A DNA stretch of 37,605 nucleotides from Geobacter sp. Lineage in GTDB: Bacteria; Desulfobacterota; Desulfuromonadia; Geobacterales; Pseudopelobacteraceae. Below the pieces are notes generated by a model that was given only the letters and a program-made list of their open reading frames with translations, was not told the DNA's origin and searched no databases. Positions within the stretch are counted from its first letter, which is position 1. Every line of letters starts with the position of its first letter. Where the stretch lies: the NCBI GenBank assembly GCA_025360785.1, contig JANYBN010000222.1:1-37605 (forward strand), read 5' to 3'. The translations under genes were made by a program, and so were the position numbers. Of the stretch, positions 16,225 to 26,102 are shown piece after piece.

Positions 16225-17562
16225 ATGACTCAAAAGAATGTTGATGAAGCTGAAACTGGACTACGGGACTTTGCAGACGTCGAGCTGGCAGACATCATCG
16301 ATGTAGTTTCCCTTCAGGAGATGATGGATGATTATTATGCCCTTGCCGGTATCGGAGTAGGCATCATCGACCTCAAAGGCACGGTGCTGGTCGGCACCGG
16401 CTGGCAGGATATCTGTATCAAATTCCACCGGGCAATGTCCGAGTCCTGTACTTTCTGCCACGAAAGCGACATATCTCTCTCCAGCGGCGTCCCACCGGGA
16501 ACCTTCAAAGAATATCGCTGCAAAAATAACATGTGGGATATCGCTACCCCGATCATGCTGGGCGACAGGCATATCGGCAACATTTTTCTGGGACAGTTCC
16601 TCTACGATGACGAGGAGCCGGATTACGAGCTGTTCCGCGCCCAGGCACGGCGCTTCGGCTATGACGAGGCCGAGTACCTGGCGTCGCTTGACCGGGTGCC
16701 CCGCTGGAGCAGAGAGACCGTCCGAAGAGCCATGGGATTCTATTCAAAATTGGCCAGGATGATCTCCAGCGCAAACTACAACAATGTCATTCTTGCCGAT
16801 ACCCTGACCAGGCGGGAGCAGGCGGAGGAGACACTGCGTCTTTCAGAGCAGAAGTACGCCAGCTTTTTTCAACTTATGCCGGACATGGTCGGCATAACCG
16901 ACTTGGCAAGTGGTCACTTTATTGAAGTTAACCCGGGTTTTGAAAAATTGACCGGATGGGATAAAAGTGAAGTTCTCGGGCATTCCTCACTGGATCTGGG
17001 ACTCTGGGGTCCGGAGGTACGTGCCCGAGCCATTGAAATTGTCAAGGAGCAGGGACATCTGGAAAATTATGAATTCATCCTTAAAACCAGATCGGGGGAA
17101 AAACGGAACGCCATGATGTATCTGATGCCGATCAAGGTCATGGGGGAAGACTGTCTCTATTTTATGGCTCGGGACATCACCGAACTCAAGAGAGCTGAAG
17201 CTGATTTACTCCAGGCCAAAGCCGCCGCCGAATCTGCCAATATCGCCAAGAGCCGGTTCCTTGCCAACATGAGCCATGAAATTCGTACACCGATGAACGG
17301 CGTCATCGGCATGATTCAACTGCTGCAGCATACAGCACTGACTCCGGAACAGCACGAATTCGCCGAAAGCGCAAAAAAATCAGGGATCGAGCTGATACAT
17401 CTGCTCGACGACATCCTCGACCTCTCCAAAATAGAAGCTAACAAGATCGAATTGGAGACATCCGACTTTGACCTGCAACCGGTGATTTCAGACACCATCA
17501 ACCTACTGTCGCTTTCGGCCCGCGAAAAAAAGGGTGAAGCTCATTTCGTCAATAGATGCTGA
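16225..17562 (+). CDS. Hybrid histidine kinase, N-terminal part (PocR-PAS-HisKA), ended by a frameshift
   Basis: The 445 residues hold a PocR sensor domain (about 25-185; Cys75, Cys78, His79 and Cys99 may bind a ligand or metal), a PAS domain (about 205-322) and the HisKA helix pair with the phospho-accepting His351 in [10 protein letters not shown]. The frame then breaks at a run of seven A (17525-17531): 19 odd residues follow LSAREKK and a stop comes at 17562. The natural continuation, the ATPase and receiver, is in the +1 frame from 17534. With six A the reading would be AREKRVKLISS and fully continuous. Without the ATPase domain this part cannot autophosphorylate. A mutation, a sequencing error or recoding could explain it. 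GGAG lies before the ATG. Confidence 0.85.
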   Translation: MTQKNVDEAETGLRDFADVELADIIDVVSLQEMMDDYYALAGIGVGIIDLKGTVLVGTGWQDICIKFHRAMSESCTFCHESDISLSSGVPPGTFKEYRCKNNMWDIATPIMLGDRHIGNIFLGQFLYDDEEPDYELFRAQARRFGYDEAEYLASLDRVPRWSRETVRRAMGFYSKLARMISSANYNNVILADTLTRREQAEETLRLSEQKYASFFQLMPDMVGITDLASGHFIEVNPGFEKLTGWDKSEVLGHSSLDLGLWGPEVRARAIEIVKEQGHLENYEFILKTRSGEKRNAMMYLMPIKVMGEDCLYFMARDITELKRAEADLLQAKAAAESANIAKSRFLANMSHEIRTPMNGVIGMIQLLQHTALTPEQHEFAESAKKSGIELIHLLDDILDLSKIEANKIELETSDFDLQPVISDTINLLSLSAREKKGEAHFVNRC

Positions 17563-18442
17563 AGTCTCAACGGCATTGAAAGGTGACGCGGGACGACTGC
17601 GCCAGATCATCTCCAACCTGATCGGCAACGCCATCAAATTCACCCCCGAAGGCAGCATAACGCTTCATGTCTGCAAAGACTCAGAAGATGCGGACTCCGC
17701 TACCCTCCGGTTTCTGGTGCGCGACAGCGGCATAGGTATAGCGGCAGACAAGCTGGAACAGATATTTGCCCCATTCACCCAGGCCGACAGCTCCACGACC
17801 CGCAGATATGGTGGCACCGGACTGGGGCTGGCTATTTGCAGACAGTTGGTCGCATTGATGGGGGGCAGAATAGGAGTAGAGAGCGAGGAGGATGTGGGCT
17901 CCACCTTCTGGTTTACCGTTAAAATGGAAAAACAGAGAGGAAATGCTGTTGCAGCACCAAAGCAGATTCCAGCACCCGGCTCCAACGATTACATGCACTC
18001 CGGAAACGGCATCCGCATCCTGTTGACCGAAGATGAGCCAAGAGCCCGGAATATAGTACCCAAACTGCTGAAAAACTATGGCTATCAGGTTGATGTGGCT
18101 GGTGACGGCAAAGAGGCGCTACGGGCACTCGAAAAAGAGGATTATGACCTGGTGCTGATGGATTGCATGATGCCGGAAATGAGCGGCTACGAAGTAACAG
18201 CCGTAATCCGCAATCCGTCTTCAGCCGTACGTCGGCACGACATTCCGGTAATTGCGCTCACCGGAAATGCCATGAAGCAGGATAGAGACAGATGCATTGC
18301 TGCCGGGATGGACGATCATCTCTCCAAGCCTCTTTTACTGCCTGATTTGCTTGGCAAGCTGGAAAAGTGGTTGAAGAGGGAGAGGCATCAAACCCGGGAA
18401 GAGGCGGTATTGCTTCCGCCGGAAAGCCATTTCAAGCTGTAA
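17534..18442 (+). CDS. Hybrid histidine kinase, C-terminal part (HATPase-receiver), frameshifted from its N-terminus
   Basis: This frame continues the kinase begun at 16225. It has the N box ([17 protein letters not shown], 21-37), G1 box DSGIGIA, F box [18 protein letters not shown] and G2 box [12 protein letters not shown]. After a linker comes a receiver domain (about 160-285) with phospho-acceptor Asp210 in LVLMDCMMPEM and acidic pocket EDE near 166-168. The nominal GTG at 17534 has no separate ribosome site, only the A-tract, so independent translation is doubtful. Compare the intact kinase at 23859-25841, in which the same regions are continuous. Confidence 0.8.
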   Translation: MKLISSIDAEVSTALKGDAGRLRQIISNLIGNAIKFTPEGSITLHVCKDSEDADSATLRFLVRDSGIGIAADKLEQIFAPFTQADSSTTRRYGGTGLGLAICRQLVALMGGRIGVESEEDVGSTFWFTVKMEKQRGNAVAAPKQIPAPGSNDYMHSGNGIRILLTEDEPRARNIVPKLLKNYGYQVDVAGDGKEALRALEKEDYDLVLMDCMMPEMSGYEVTAVIRNPSSAVRRHDIPVIALTGNAMKQDRDRCIAAGMDDHLSKPLLLPDLLGKLEKWLKRERHQTREEAVLLPPESHFKL

Positions 18443-18551
18443 ACGTCAAACCTTGATCCAGAACGGCATAATGACGGCCGCTTTTTATGTTCACATGACA
18501 GGGCTATTCATGATAAAAGGGAGGCTTATTTTATCCAACCTGGGGGATCAC

Positions 18552-19880
18552 ATGACGGAATACAAACCACTGTTGCAGCTGCCTGAACCGGCTGGATACA
18601 AAGCCGGAGACGTGCTGGTGCTGGCAGGTGAGTTATTTGGCCGCGGCTATGCCAACGGCCTGGTTGATGAAGCAAAACGGATCGGCATGACGGTGATCGG
18701 CACGACCGTCGGACGCAGGGGCAGTGACGGCGCGCTGAGACCACTTAATGCCGAAGAATTGTCTGAAGCGGAAGCGCTCCTGGGCGGACAGATCGTCAAT
18801 ATCCCGCTGGAAGCCGGCTTTGATATGGAGAGCGTCGATGGACTTCCTTCTGTGGCTGAACAGCTTAAAAAAGCCCGTCCGGATGATTTTGCCACCATCA
18901 GCTTCATCGAAGGAAGTATTGAAAAAGCTCATGCCGCCGGAACTGCCCGCTTTCGCTCTAATCTGGCACAGGTTGAAGCAGAGCTGATCAAACTTATTCC
19001 TGCAAATGCCAACATCCTGCTTGCTCATTCCATGGCAGGCGGCATTCCCCGTGCCCGAGTCTTCATGCCGCTCTTGAACCGGATTTTCAAAGGCACCGGC
19101 GACAAATATCTGGCCTCGGAAATTTTCTGGAACAGTCCGCTTGGCCAGCTCTGCGACACCAGCTTCAACGAAGTTACAGCGGACACTTTTCGGTATCTGA
19201 TCGAAGGAACCGCAGCCATTCGCGAGCGTAACGCCGGAACCGGAAGCAGGGTCTGCTACACGGCATACGGCTACCACGGCACCGGGGTACTGGTAAACGG
19301 CGAGTATCGCTGGCAGTCATATACGCCTTACGTACAGGGTATCGCCAAAATGCGTCTAGAAGACATTGCCAAGGAAGCTTCATCCAAAGGCATACCAGCG
19401 ACTGTTTTCAACTGCCCGGAAATACAGACTAACTCCAGCGCACTTTTTCTTGGTGTTGAAATATCACTATATCCGCTTCTAAGCGCTATTCGCCGTGAAG
19501 CTGGCGGGCAGATTGCATCTCTTGTTGAGGCCCGCTGCCAGGCCATGCTGAAAGAGGGTGAGACTGTAGCCAATCTGCTGGAACGCGCTGACCGCTATCT
19601 TTCCTCCCCGATTCTCGACCGGATCGAAGACTTTTCAACCTGGCCGCAGCACAATACCCGCGAACAAGCCGAGCTTATGCTGGCCGCTTCTGCCGAACTT
19701 ATGGAAATGCACTCCGATCAGAAACAGCTGGTCTGCGCTGAATTATCACGGATAGTGTTCCTTGCCACCGGTCGCCTGATGCTTCATAGTTCATGGAATC
19801 CCGGCTCGGCGACTCTATGGCTTAACCATGATATTATCGGCCGGTTGCTGGCAGATCCACGCGGTGCGGGAATCGTATAA
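18552..19880 (+). CDS. FabMG-like enoyl-ACP reductase family protein (tentative)
   Basis: The ATG at 18552 follows TGGGGGAT closely and gives 442 residues (MTEYKPLLQLPEPAGY). Upstream in-frame starts lack ribosome sites. The N-terminal DVLVLAGELFGRGYANGLVDEA segment (seen in parts) reads like a Rossmann nucleotide-binding start. Other marks are MAGGIPRARVFMPLLNRIFKGTGD, FWNSPLGQLCDTSFNEVTADTF (both in parts) and YTAYGYHGTG. From memory this resembles the FabMG family of unusual enoyl-ACP reductases, which would act in fatty acid synthesis; I cannot confirm it. It precedes bamD by 25 bases and plsY lies three genes on, giving an envelope and lipid context. Confidence 0.6.
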   Translation: MTEYKPLLQLPEPAGYKAGDVLVLAGELFGRGYANGLVDEAKRIGMTVIGTTVGRRGSDGALRPLNAEELSEAEALLGGQIVNIPLEAGFDMESVDGLPSVAEQLKKARPDDFATISFIEGSIEKAHAAGTARFRSNLAQVEAELIKLIPANANILLAHSMAGGIPRARVFMPLLNRIFKGTGDKYLASEIFWNSPLGQLCDTSFNEVTADTFRYLIEGTAAIRERNAGTGSRVCYTAYGYHGTGVLVNGEYRWQSYTPYVQGIAKMRLEDIAKEASSKGIPATVFNCPEIQTNSSALFLGVEISLYPLLSAIRREAGGQIASLVEARCQAMLKEGETVANLLERADRYLSSPILDRIEDFSTWPQHNTREQAELMLAASAELMEMHSDQKQLVCAELSRIVFLATGRLMLHSSWNPGSATLWLNHDIIGRLLADPRGAGIV

Positions 19881-19905
19881 TGCCACCGATTCAAAAAGGA
19901 TACGT

Positions 19906-20649
19906 ATGAGAACAGCTGCAAAACTGATCGGCACCCTTATTCTTGCTTCGGCACTTTTGCAGGGGTGCGCCACGCCACAGGTAAATAAACAGCCTGATCT
20001 GCTCTATAAAGAGGGAGAGCAGTTCTATCAGGACGGAAAATATGAAGATGCCATCGCCCAGTGGAAGAAGGTAAAGGAGTCTTATCAGTCTCCTGAACTT
20101 TCCACAAAAGCCGAGCTTAACATTGCAGACGCATATTTCCTGAATGGTGATTATATCGAAGCGGCTGCCGGATATGATGATTTCCGGAAACTGCATCCAA
20201 AGCACCCGCAAGCTGACTTTGCGTTGTATCGGCAGGGATTGAGCTACTTTAAACAGATCCACAGTATAGACACTGACCAGACTCCGGTAAAAAATGCGCA
20301 AACAACCTTTGATTCCTACCTTAAACTTTATCCTGAGGGAGCCCAACTCGCAGAGGTCAAGGAGAAGTATCGCGAGTGCCGCGACATGCAACTCCGGTAC
20401 GAACTGTACGTCGGACGCTTTTATTTGAAGACCGGTGCCTTCAAAGCGGCTATTGCCCGTTTTGACGAATCTCTCAAAACCTTTTCCGACTCGGAACGTC
20501 GCGACGAAGTACTGTATTATCTGGGCAGAGCGTATCTGGAGGATGGTCAGAAAGCGAAGGGGCGCGAGGTATTCGGTCAACTTGCCCGTGAGTTTCCCGG
20601 CAGCGCATACATAGCAGACGCCAACAAGGTCATGGACTCCTTCTTTTAG
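19906..20649 (+). CDS. bamD: Outer membrane assembly lipoprotein BamD
   Basis: The ATG at 19906 (AAAAAGGA upstream) gives 247 residues, the normal BamD size. The lipoprotein signal ends LLQGC with the acylated Cys21. The rest consists of tetratricopeptide repeats (YKEGEQFYQDGKYEDAI, a later YFLNGDYIEAAAGYDDF, and more to the C-terminus). BamD is the essential partner of BamA that inserts beta-barrel proteins into the outer membrane. The stop overlaps the next gene's start by one base. Confidence 0.92.
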   Translation: MRTAAKLIGTLILASALLQGCATPQVNKQPDLLYKEGEQFYQDGKYEDAIAQWKKVKESYQSPELSTKAELNIADAYFLNGDYIEAAAGYDDFRKLHPKHPQADFALYRQGLSYFKQIHSIDTDQTPVKNAQTTFDSYLKLYPEGAQLAEVKEKYRECRDMQLRYELYVGRFYLKTGAFKAAIARFDESLKTFSDSERRDEVLYYLGRAYLEDGQKAKGREVFGQLAREFPGSAYIADANKVMDSFF

Positions 20650-21059
20650 TGATCGGCAGGCTGCTCTGTATATTATTTGCAGCACTGCTGTTTGTATCGG
20701 GCTGCAGCAACCCGGAGCGGGAGCGCCATGAGATACTCAATATCCTGTCAACCCGCGCCAACGCATTGAACTCACGAGACGTTTCTAAATACATCTCGGT
20801 TGTGTCGCCGCACTATAGCGATAAGGATAAGAATTTTCTCCAGCTCAAAGCGAGTCTGGAAAAGAATTTCAAGGATTTTGAACAGCTCACGTACGTGGCA
20901 GGTACAGCATCTATAACCGTTAATGGCAATAGTGCTGAAACGGTCAGCAGCTACCGCATGAAAGTTCGGGTACGGGGCAAAGAAATGACTCTAAACGGAA
21001 CTGAACATCTAAGGCTTGTAAAAGAGCCGGAAGGGTGGAAAATAATTGCAGGGATATAA
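20649..21059 (+). CDS. Small lipoprotein of unknown function
   Basis: Translation probably begins at the GTG at 20649, which overlaps the last base of the bamD TAG, so the two are coupled. The 136 residues have a lipoprotein signal (MIGRLLCILFAALLFVSGC, Cys19). The rest is a compact domain of about 115 residues with a helical first part and beta strands after residue 75, like NTF2/SnoaL-type cone folds. I infer an envelope role from its place between bamD and plsY. No catalytic motif is visible. Confidence 0.85.
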   Translation: MIGRLLCILFAALLFVSGCSNPERERHEILNILSTRANALNSRDVSKYISVVSPHYSDKDKNFLQLKASLEKNFKDFEQLTYVAGTASITVNGNSAETVSSYRMKVRVRGKEMTLNGTEHLRLVKEPEGWKIIAGI

Positions 21060-21062
21060 ACA

Positions 21063-21668
21063 GTGACCGAATACGGAACGAACATATTTGCCATGCTTAT
21101 CGTGATTGCAGCGGCCTATCTGGCTGGATCGATCCCCACCGGGCTGCTGCTCGGAAAAGCGTACGGGATCGATGTCCGTAAGGAGGGAAGCGGCAATATC
21201 GGCGCGACCAACCTGTATAGGACGGTAGGGCGTAAGGTCGGCATCATTACACTGGTCGGCGACTGCATGAAGGGGCTGCTTCCCGTCGTCCTCGTTAAAT
21301 TCAGCTCCTTGCCTCCGGAAACCGCTGCATTGGTGGGTCTGGCCGCTTTCTGCGGTCACGTTTTTTCTGTATTTCTCAAATTCAAGGGGGGGAAGGGTGT
21401 CGCTACCGCGTTGGGGGTGTTTCTGGCGCTGGCTCCTCTGGCAGTTGCAATTGCAGTGGCACTGTTTGCCGTTTTGATGTTTCTCTGGCGCTATGTTTCG
21501 CTTGGATCAATCTCCGCTGCAGCCGCGATGCCTGTAGCGGTGTATTTCCTGGGAGGAAGCAGAATCGTTACGCTTGTGACGCTTGTGATCGCCCTGATCG
21601 TAATAATCCGCCACCACGAGAACATCCGGCGGCTGATCTCCGGCACAGAAAATAAATTCAAAGCCTGA
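21063..21668 (+). CDS. plsY: Glycerol-3-phosphate acyltransferase PlsY
   Basis: The 201-residue integral membrane protein starts at GTG 21063. It has the PlsY motifs AGSIPTGLLLGK (about 20-31), GSGNIGATNLYRTVG (about 42-56) and FKGGKGVATALGV (about 104-116), with about five hydrophobic segments. It transfers an acyl group from acyl-phosphate to glycerol-3-phosphate, the first step of phospholipid synthesis, with PlsX supplying the donor. It follows the small lipoprotein by 3 bases and probably ends the bamD operon. Confidence 0.96.
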   Translation: MTEYGTNIFAMLIVIAAAYLAGSIPTGLLLGKAYGIDVRKEGSGNIGATNLYRTVGRKVGIITLVGDCMKGLLPVVLVKFSSLPPETAALVGLAAFCGHVFSVFLKFKGGKGVATALGVFLALAPLAVAIAVALFAVLMFLWRYVSLGSISAAAAMPVAVYFLGGSRIVTLVTLVIALIVIIRHHENIRRLISGTENKFKA

Positions 21669-21714
21669 CATTCATCGTACTTGAAACAGCAGGAATTCCC
21701 GACCTCCTTTCACC

Positions 21715-23862
21715 TTATGTCCGAAATCTCCCGATCTGACTTTCAAGAAGCTCTATCTGCGTCGCAAGCTGTTCAATCGACCGATCAAGCGTCAGCATTG
21801 ATTGCAGGTTGCCATCGGCAGAGTCACGAATATTTTCTATGGCATCGATGATATAGCCGCTGCCGATATTCTGCTCATCGCAGGCACTCTTTATATGAGC
21901 TATCATTGTTATCACATCATAGTTGGCTGCAGCAATCTGCTTGACTGATTTGTTCTGGCTGTGCGTGGAATCGAACACTTCCCTTGCCAGCTCGTGCATT
22001 TTTCCGGCAGCGCCAGTGATGTTTTCAACCGCCAGCTCCTGTTCGCGAATTGCAGTGGCACTCTGCGAAACCATGTGTGAAACCTGCTCCATGGCCTGAT
22101 GGATCACCCGACTTCCTGCAACCTGCTCATCCATTGCTGAAGCAATTTCATCTGTTTGTTCACGCACCGACTCAACACCATCAACAATTTTTTCGAGAGC
22201 TTCACCAGACTTGTGTGAAAGCTCGGCACCTTCCTGGATACATTTTTCAGCTCGTTTCATGGCATTTAAAGCCAATTGTGCCTCGCTCTGAATGCTTTGT
22301 ATAACGGAGTCAATTTTCTGAGTTGAGACACGTGTTTTTTCTGCCAGTTCCTTGACTTCGGATGCCACCACGGCAAAACCCTTGCCGTGCACTCCCGCCT
22401 GGGCGGCAATTATTGACGCATTCAAAGAGAGCAGATGCGTCTGACTGGTTACTTCGCTAATTACGGTCAGAATTGAACCGATATTTTCTACCCGGTTTGT
22501 GAGTGATCCAATCGCATCAGATGTAATCCTCGCAGCATCGTGAATATGCTTGATCCCTTCTATGGTTGCATCAACGGATTCTTTGCCCTGCTGTGCATCC
22601 AACAGCACCTGAGAAGCTGTTTCGGCCGATCTGCCGGCGTTTTTATGCACTTGCCTGCTTGTTGAGTCCATCTGGGCAACAGAGGTTGCGGTGGTAACTG
22701 AAGCGTTATACAGCGAAGTCACATTTTCACTGACCGTTTTCATAGACAGCGCGATTAATCCAAGTGAAGCTGTGACCTCATCGACAAAATGTTTCAGCTG
22801 TTCAACCTTTTCAGCCGATGTGTCAATACTGCGGACAATTGCTTGAATGGATTCAGTAGTTTCATTGCTGAAAACAGAAAGACCGTTGACATTACGGCTG
22901 ATCTCTTTGAGAGACACGTCGATTTCGGTAACGGCCGATACCGTTGTCATAACATTCTCTGACTGAAGCGTGGCCGTATTCACACCCTGCTTGGAAACGC
23001 AGAGAATGTCAGAATTGATTGCGGCAAGTTCATCGCTGGATGAGTGGATCTGACGCACGATATCGACAAGCTTTTCATTCATTTGGTTAAATGATCTGGC
23101 CAAGGCCCCGGATTCGTCATTGTACTTAACCTCAAGACGCTGCGTCAGATCGCCTTCGCCATGCGAGATATCATCAAGCCTGGCAACAACCTTATTGAGT
23201 GGACGGGTGATCCCAAGGCCAACCGAAAAAGCCAGTGCCAGCATAAACAGGGAGAGGCCGAAGGTTATCCCAACCACCGTCCAACGCAGTCGCGCCATAT
23301 CCTCCTGCACGTCATCAACATATATTCCACTGCCGACAATCCAGCCCCACGGCTTGTATAGTTTTACGTACGATATTTTTGGGACCGGCTCGCTACTGCC
23401 GGGTTTAGGCCAAAGGTAATCGACAAAACCTGCGCCGGACTCCTGTACCTTTTTGACAAATTCGACAAAGAGTCGTTTGCCTTGTGGATCCTTAAGATTG
23501 CTCAAATCCTTGCCATCAAGTTCCGGTTTGGTCGGATGCATAATCATATGCGGACGGAGGTCGTTAATCCAGAAGTACTCCTGCCCCTGGTAACGGATTC
23601 CCTTTATCTGCTGTTTCGCCAGATTCTGGGCATCTTCCAGTGACATCACCCCGCTGCGCGCCTTTTCGCCAAACTCCTCAACAGCATGAAAGGCCACTTC
23701 AACGACGTGCCGTGTAGCGAGCTTTTTTTCTTCCATTATCATGCGTTCAAAAAGTGGCAGGATGTAGAGAAGCAGCGTCAAGGCCACCAGAAAAACACTT
23801 ACAACGGCTACTGTCATGATTTTCTGGAGAATGCCCAGATTTCTGAATGAATTGAATATCAC
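21715..23862 (-). CDS. Methyl-accepting chemotaxis protein with sCache sensor and atypical hairpin tip
   Basis: The 715-residue receptor has a membrane segment (about 15-34), a periplasmic sCache_2 domain (about 38-190) with [11 protein letters not shown] and [17 protein letters not shown], a second membrane segment (about 195-217), HAMP and a long signalling coiled coil. The hairpin tip near residues 470-510 reads QTHLLSLNASIIAAQAGVHGKGFAVVASEV where receptors normally have QTNLLALNAAIEAARAGE, so the conserved Glu and Arg that contact CheA/CheW are changed. It ends in GRFRT without a CheR-tethering tail. It starts with GTG in a GTGA overlap with the upstream hybrid kinase stop, so both are translated from one message. 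Confidence 0.93.
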   Translation of the reverse strand: MIFNSFRNLGILQKIMTVAVVSVFLVALTLLLYILPLFERMIMEEKKLATRHVVEVAFHAVEEFGEKARSGVMSLEDAQNLAKQQIKGIRYQGQEYFWINDLRPHMIMHPTKPELDGKDLSNLKDPQGKRLFVEFVKKVQESGAGFVDYLWPKPGSSEPVPKISYVKLYKPWGWIVGSGIYVDDVQEDMARLRWTVVGITFGLSLFMLALAFSVGLGITRPLNKVVARLDDISHGEGDLTQRLEVKYNDESGALARSFNQMNEKLVDIVRQIHSSSDELAAINSDILCVSKQGVNTATLQSENVMTTVSAVTEIDVSLKEISRNVNGLSVFSNETTESIQAIVRSIDTSAEKVEQLKHFVDEVTASLGLIALSMKTVSENVTSLYNASVTTATSVAQMDSTSRQVHKNAGRSAETASQVLLDAQQGKESVDATIEGIKHIHDAARITSDAIGSLTNRVENIGSILTVISEVTSQTHLLSLNASIIAAQAGVHGKGFAVVASEVKELAEKTRVSTQKIDSVIQSIQSEAQLALNAMKRAEKCIQEGAELSHKSGEALEKIVDGVESVREQTDEIASAMDEQVAGSRVIHQAMEQVSHMVSQSATAIREQELAVENITGAAGKMHELAREVFDSTHSQNKSVKQIAAANYDVITMIAHIKSACDEQNIGSGYIIDAIENIRDSADGNLQSMLTLDRSIEQLATQIELLESQIGRFRT

Positions 23863-25841
23863 GATATATCCTCTTTACGTTGTGGCAGCCAGCGCTCCAG
23901 CACACTTGTCAATGCCTGCATCCGCAGCGGTTTGGAAAGATAATCATTCATCCCCGACGCCAGGCAGCGCTCTCGATCATCCGGCAGGACATTTGCCGTA
24001 TAGGCGATAACCGGAATATCATGGTTTTTGACATTGGAATCAGGATCCCGAATGCGGGCAGTAGCCTCGTATCCATCCATTCCGGGCAAACGGCAATCCA
24101 TAAATACCAGATCGAAGCAATCCTCCTGCAACCGGCTGAGCGCCTCAGGTCCATTGTCTGCGATCTCGGCATGGTACCCACATCTGATCAGGTGTTCCTT
24201 CAACAACAACTGGTTTACCGCATTATCTTCGACTATAAGGATGCGCGCCAGGCAACAACTGCTTTTAATTACAGCACTGCCGGCAACCAGGGAAATCAAG
24301 GGCGCCGGTTGTTCCGGGACACTCAATTGAGCGGTGAACCAGAAGGTAGAACCAACACCAACGGAACTTTCAACAGCAACTGTTCCACCCATAAGTTCAG
24401 ACAATTGTTTGCAGATGGCCAGACCGAGTCCAGTTCCGCCAAAACGGCGGGTAGTCGAGCTATCTGCCTGCGTGAATGGGTTGAACAGCAGCCCTGTCTT
24501 ATCCGCCGGTATGCCGATGCCGGTATCAGTAACCGAGGTCCGAAGAGTCATCTCAGTTTCGCTGTGTCGTTCCATGGCAACATGAATAGATATTGAACCG
24601 CTAGCCGTAAACTTGATCGCATTGCCAATCAAATTAACAAGCACCTGTCTGAGTCGTTTGGGGTCACCAGCTAGTATTTCAGGGATGTCCTCCGCAATAT
24701 CCAATTTCAGCTCAAGACCTTTTTCGCGGGTGTTCAAGCTCATCATTAAGTAAACATCGTCGAAGACGGAGCGAATATCAAAATCCAGCTTTTCAAGCTC
24801 CATACGGCGAGCTTCAATTTTAGAAAAATCAAGGATATCGTTGATCAGGTCAAGCAGCGAATCGCCGCTCATTTTCACCAACTCGGCATATTCACGCTGC
24901 GTTTCATCGAGTTCGGTGTCAAGCAGCAAATCCGTCATGCCGATGACGCCGTTCATCGGGGTTCTGATTTCATGGCTCATGGTAGCCAGAAATTCACTTT
25001 TGGCTTTATTGGCCGAATCGGCGGCATTACGGGCTTCATGAAGATCCGCCACCATATGCTGCATAACTTGCAAAAGGCGCCGCGTATCATCGTTGCCGAC
25101 CGAAGCGAATTGGGTTGTGTCAGCAACATTGTTGGCTAATTGCGAAGCCAGTTGCAGCGTTTCGCGCAGGGGCTGATTTATCCGCCGGGCTGCGTACATG
25201 GAATAGGTCAAGATCAACCCGAAAAAAAGCACTCCTATTGTAACGACCTGACTCCGAACTTCTGCAGCCTTGGCATAGACATCATCGACATAAATTCCGG
25301 TACCGATCACCCAGCCCCACGGCTTAAAAAGTTGAACCCTGGAAAGTTTCGGAAGCGGATTTTCACTATTGGGGCGGGGCCAATTGTAGTTCACAAACCC
25401 CTTTCCGGAAGCCCTGACGACCTGATTCATAGTTTCAAAGAATTTCTTACCATTATAATCCTGGTAATCGGCGATACTTTTGTTGTCAAGCTCCGGCTTG
25501 GTCGGATGCATCAGCATCCGCAATCCGAGGTCATGTACCCAAAAATAATCATTTGTTCCATACCGCAGAACACGGAGTTCATCCAACGAGGCTTTTTGCG
25601 CGGCATTCTTAGATATCAAACCCTTCTGAACCATCTCGTCATTGCGCTGCAAGATCGAAATTGCAACATCGACCAAGTGGCTGACTTTTTCCATCCTTTC
25701 TTCAAGGAGCTGCTTTTCATAGATAGGAATCAGCAAGAAGTAGACGGATGTGAAACAACTTATGATAGTTACGAGGGATATTCCAAAGACTTTGGCGAAG
25801 ATGCTCCAATTGCGCAGGCGAAGATATTTTTGTATGCTCAT
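23859..25841 (-). CDS. sCache-domain hybrid histidine kinase
   Basis: The ATG at 25841 gives 660 residues; a TTG at 25886 would add 15. Domains are a membrane segment (about 18-38), periplasmic sCache_2 (about 45-195, with [11 protein letters not shown] and [17 protein letters not shown]), a membrane segment (about 199-216) and HisKA with His290 in [11 protein letters not shown]. HATPase follows ([29 protein letters not shown]), then a C-terminal receiver with [12 protein letters not shown]. There is no HPt domain, so a separate phosphotransfer protein or internal transfer is needed. Its input domain is close to that of the downstream chemoreceptor, which it overlaps by 4 bp, so one ligand may feed both outputs. 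Confidence 0.93.
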   Translation of the reverse strand: MSIQKYLRLRNWSIFAKVFGISLVTIISCFTSVYFLLIPIYEKQLLEERMEKVSHLVDVAISILQRNDEMVQKGLISKNAAQKASLDELRVLRYGTNDYFWVHDLGLRMLMHPTKPELDNKSIADYQDYNGKKFFETMNQVVRASGKGFVNYNWPRPNSENPLPKLSRVQLFKPWGWVIGTGIYVDDVYAKAAEVRSQVVTIGVLFFGLILTYSMYAARRINQPLRETLQLASQLANNVADTTQFASVGNDDTRRLLQVMQHMVADLHEARNAADSANKAKSEFLATMSHEIRTPMNGVIGMTDLLLDTELDETQREYAELVKMSGDSLLDLINDILDFSKIEARRMELEKLDFDIRSVFDDVYLMMSLNTREKGLELKLDIAEDIPEILAGDPKRLRQVLVNLIGNAIKFTASGSISIHVAMERHSETEMTLRTSVTDTGIGIPADKTGLLFNPFTQADSSTTRRFGGTGLGLAICKQLSELMGGTVAVESSVGVGSTFWFTAQLSVPEQPAPLISLVAGSAVIKSSCCLARILIVEDNAVNQLLLKEHLIRCGYHAEIADNGPEALSRLQEDCFDLVFMDCRLPGMDGYEATARIRDPDSNVKNHDIPVIAYTANVLPDDRERCLASGMNDYLSKPLRMQALTSVLERWLPQRKEDIS

Positions 25842-26102
25842 CAAGCAATTCCGTTTCTGGTGGCTCGCGCGTGAAATCGAGTGCAATCCGGAGTTTAATT
25901 AAATCGGTTACTTCTATCGTATACACGAAAATCTTGCAACAACATTACACGATACATTGTGAGAAATAAGTAACTGAATCTCCCTTTGTTGAGCGCCCGT
26001 GATAAAGGTTCAGACGAAGACTATTTTTCCAGCTTGGAATCTGGTATTGTAATCCGGCAAATCGTTTTACGTTTACGTTAATTCCAACAAAGGAGATATT
26101 CT

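Noticed and set aside
17524-17535. Programmed -1 frameshift at A AAA AAG in the PocR kinase
   Set aside because: The heptamer is in phase for -1 slippage, but the ATPase frame requires +1 or -2, so the classic dnaX-type mechanism does not join the two parts.
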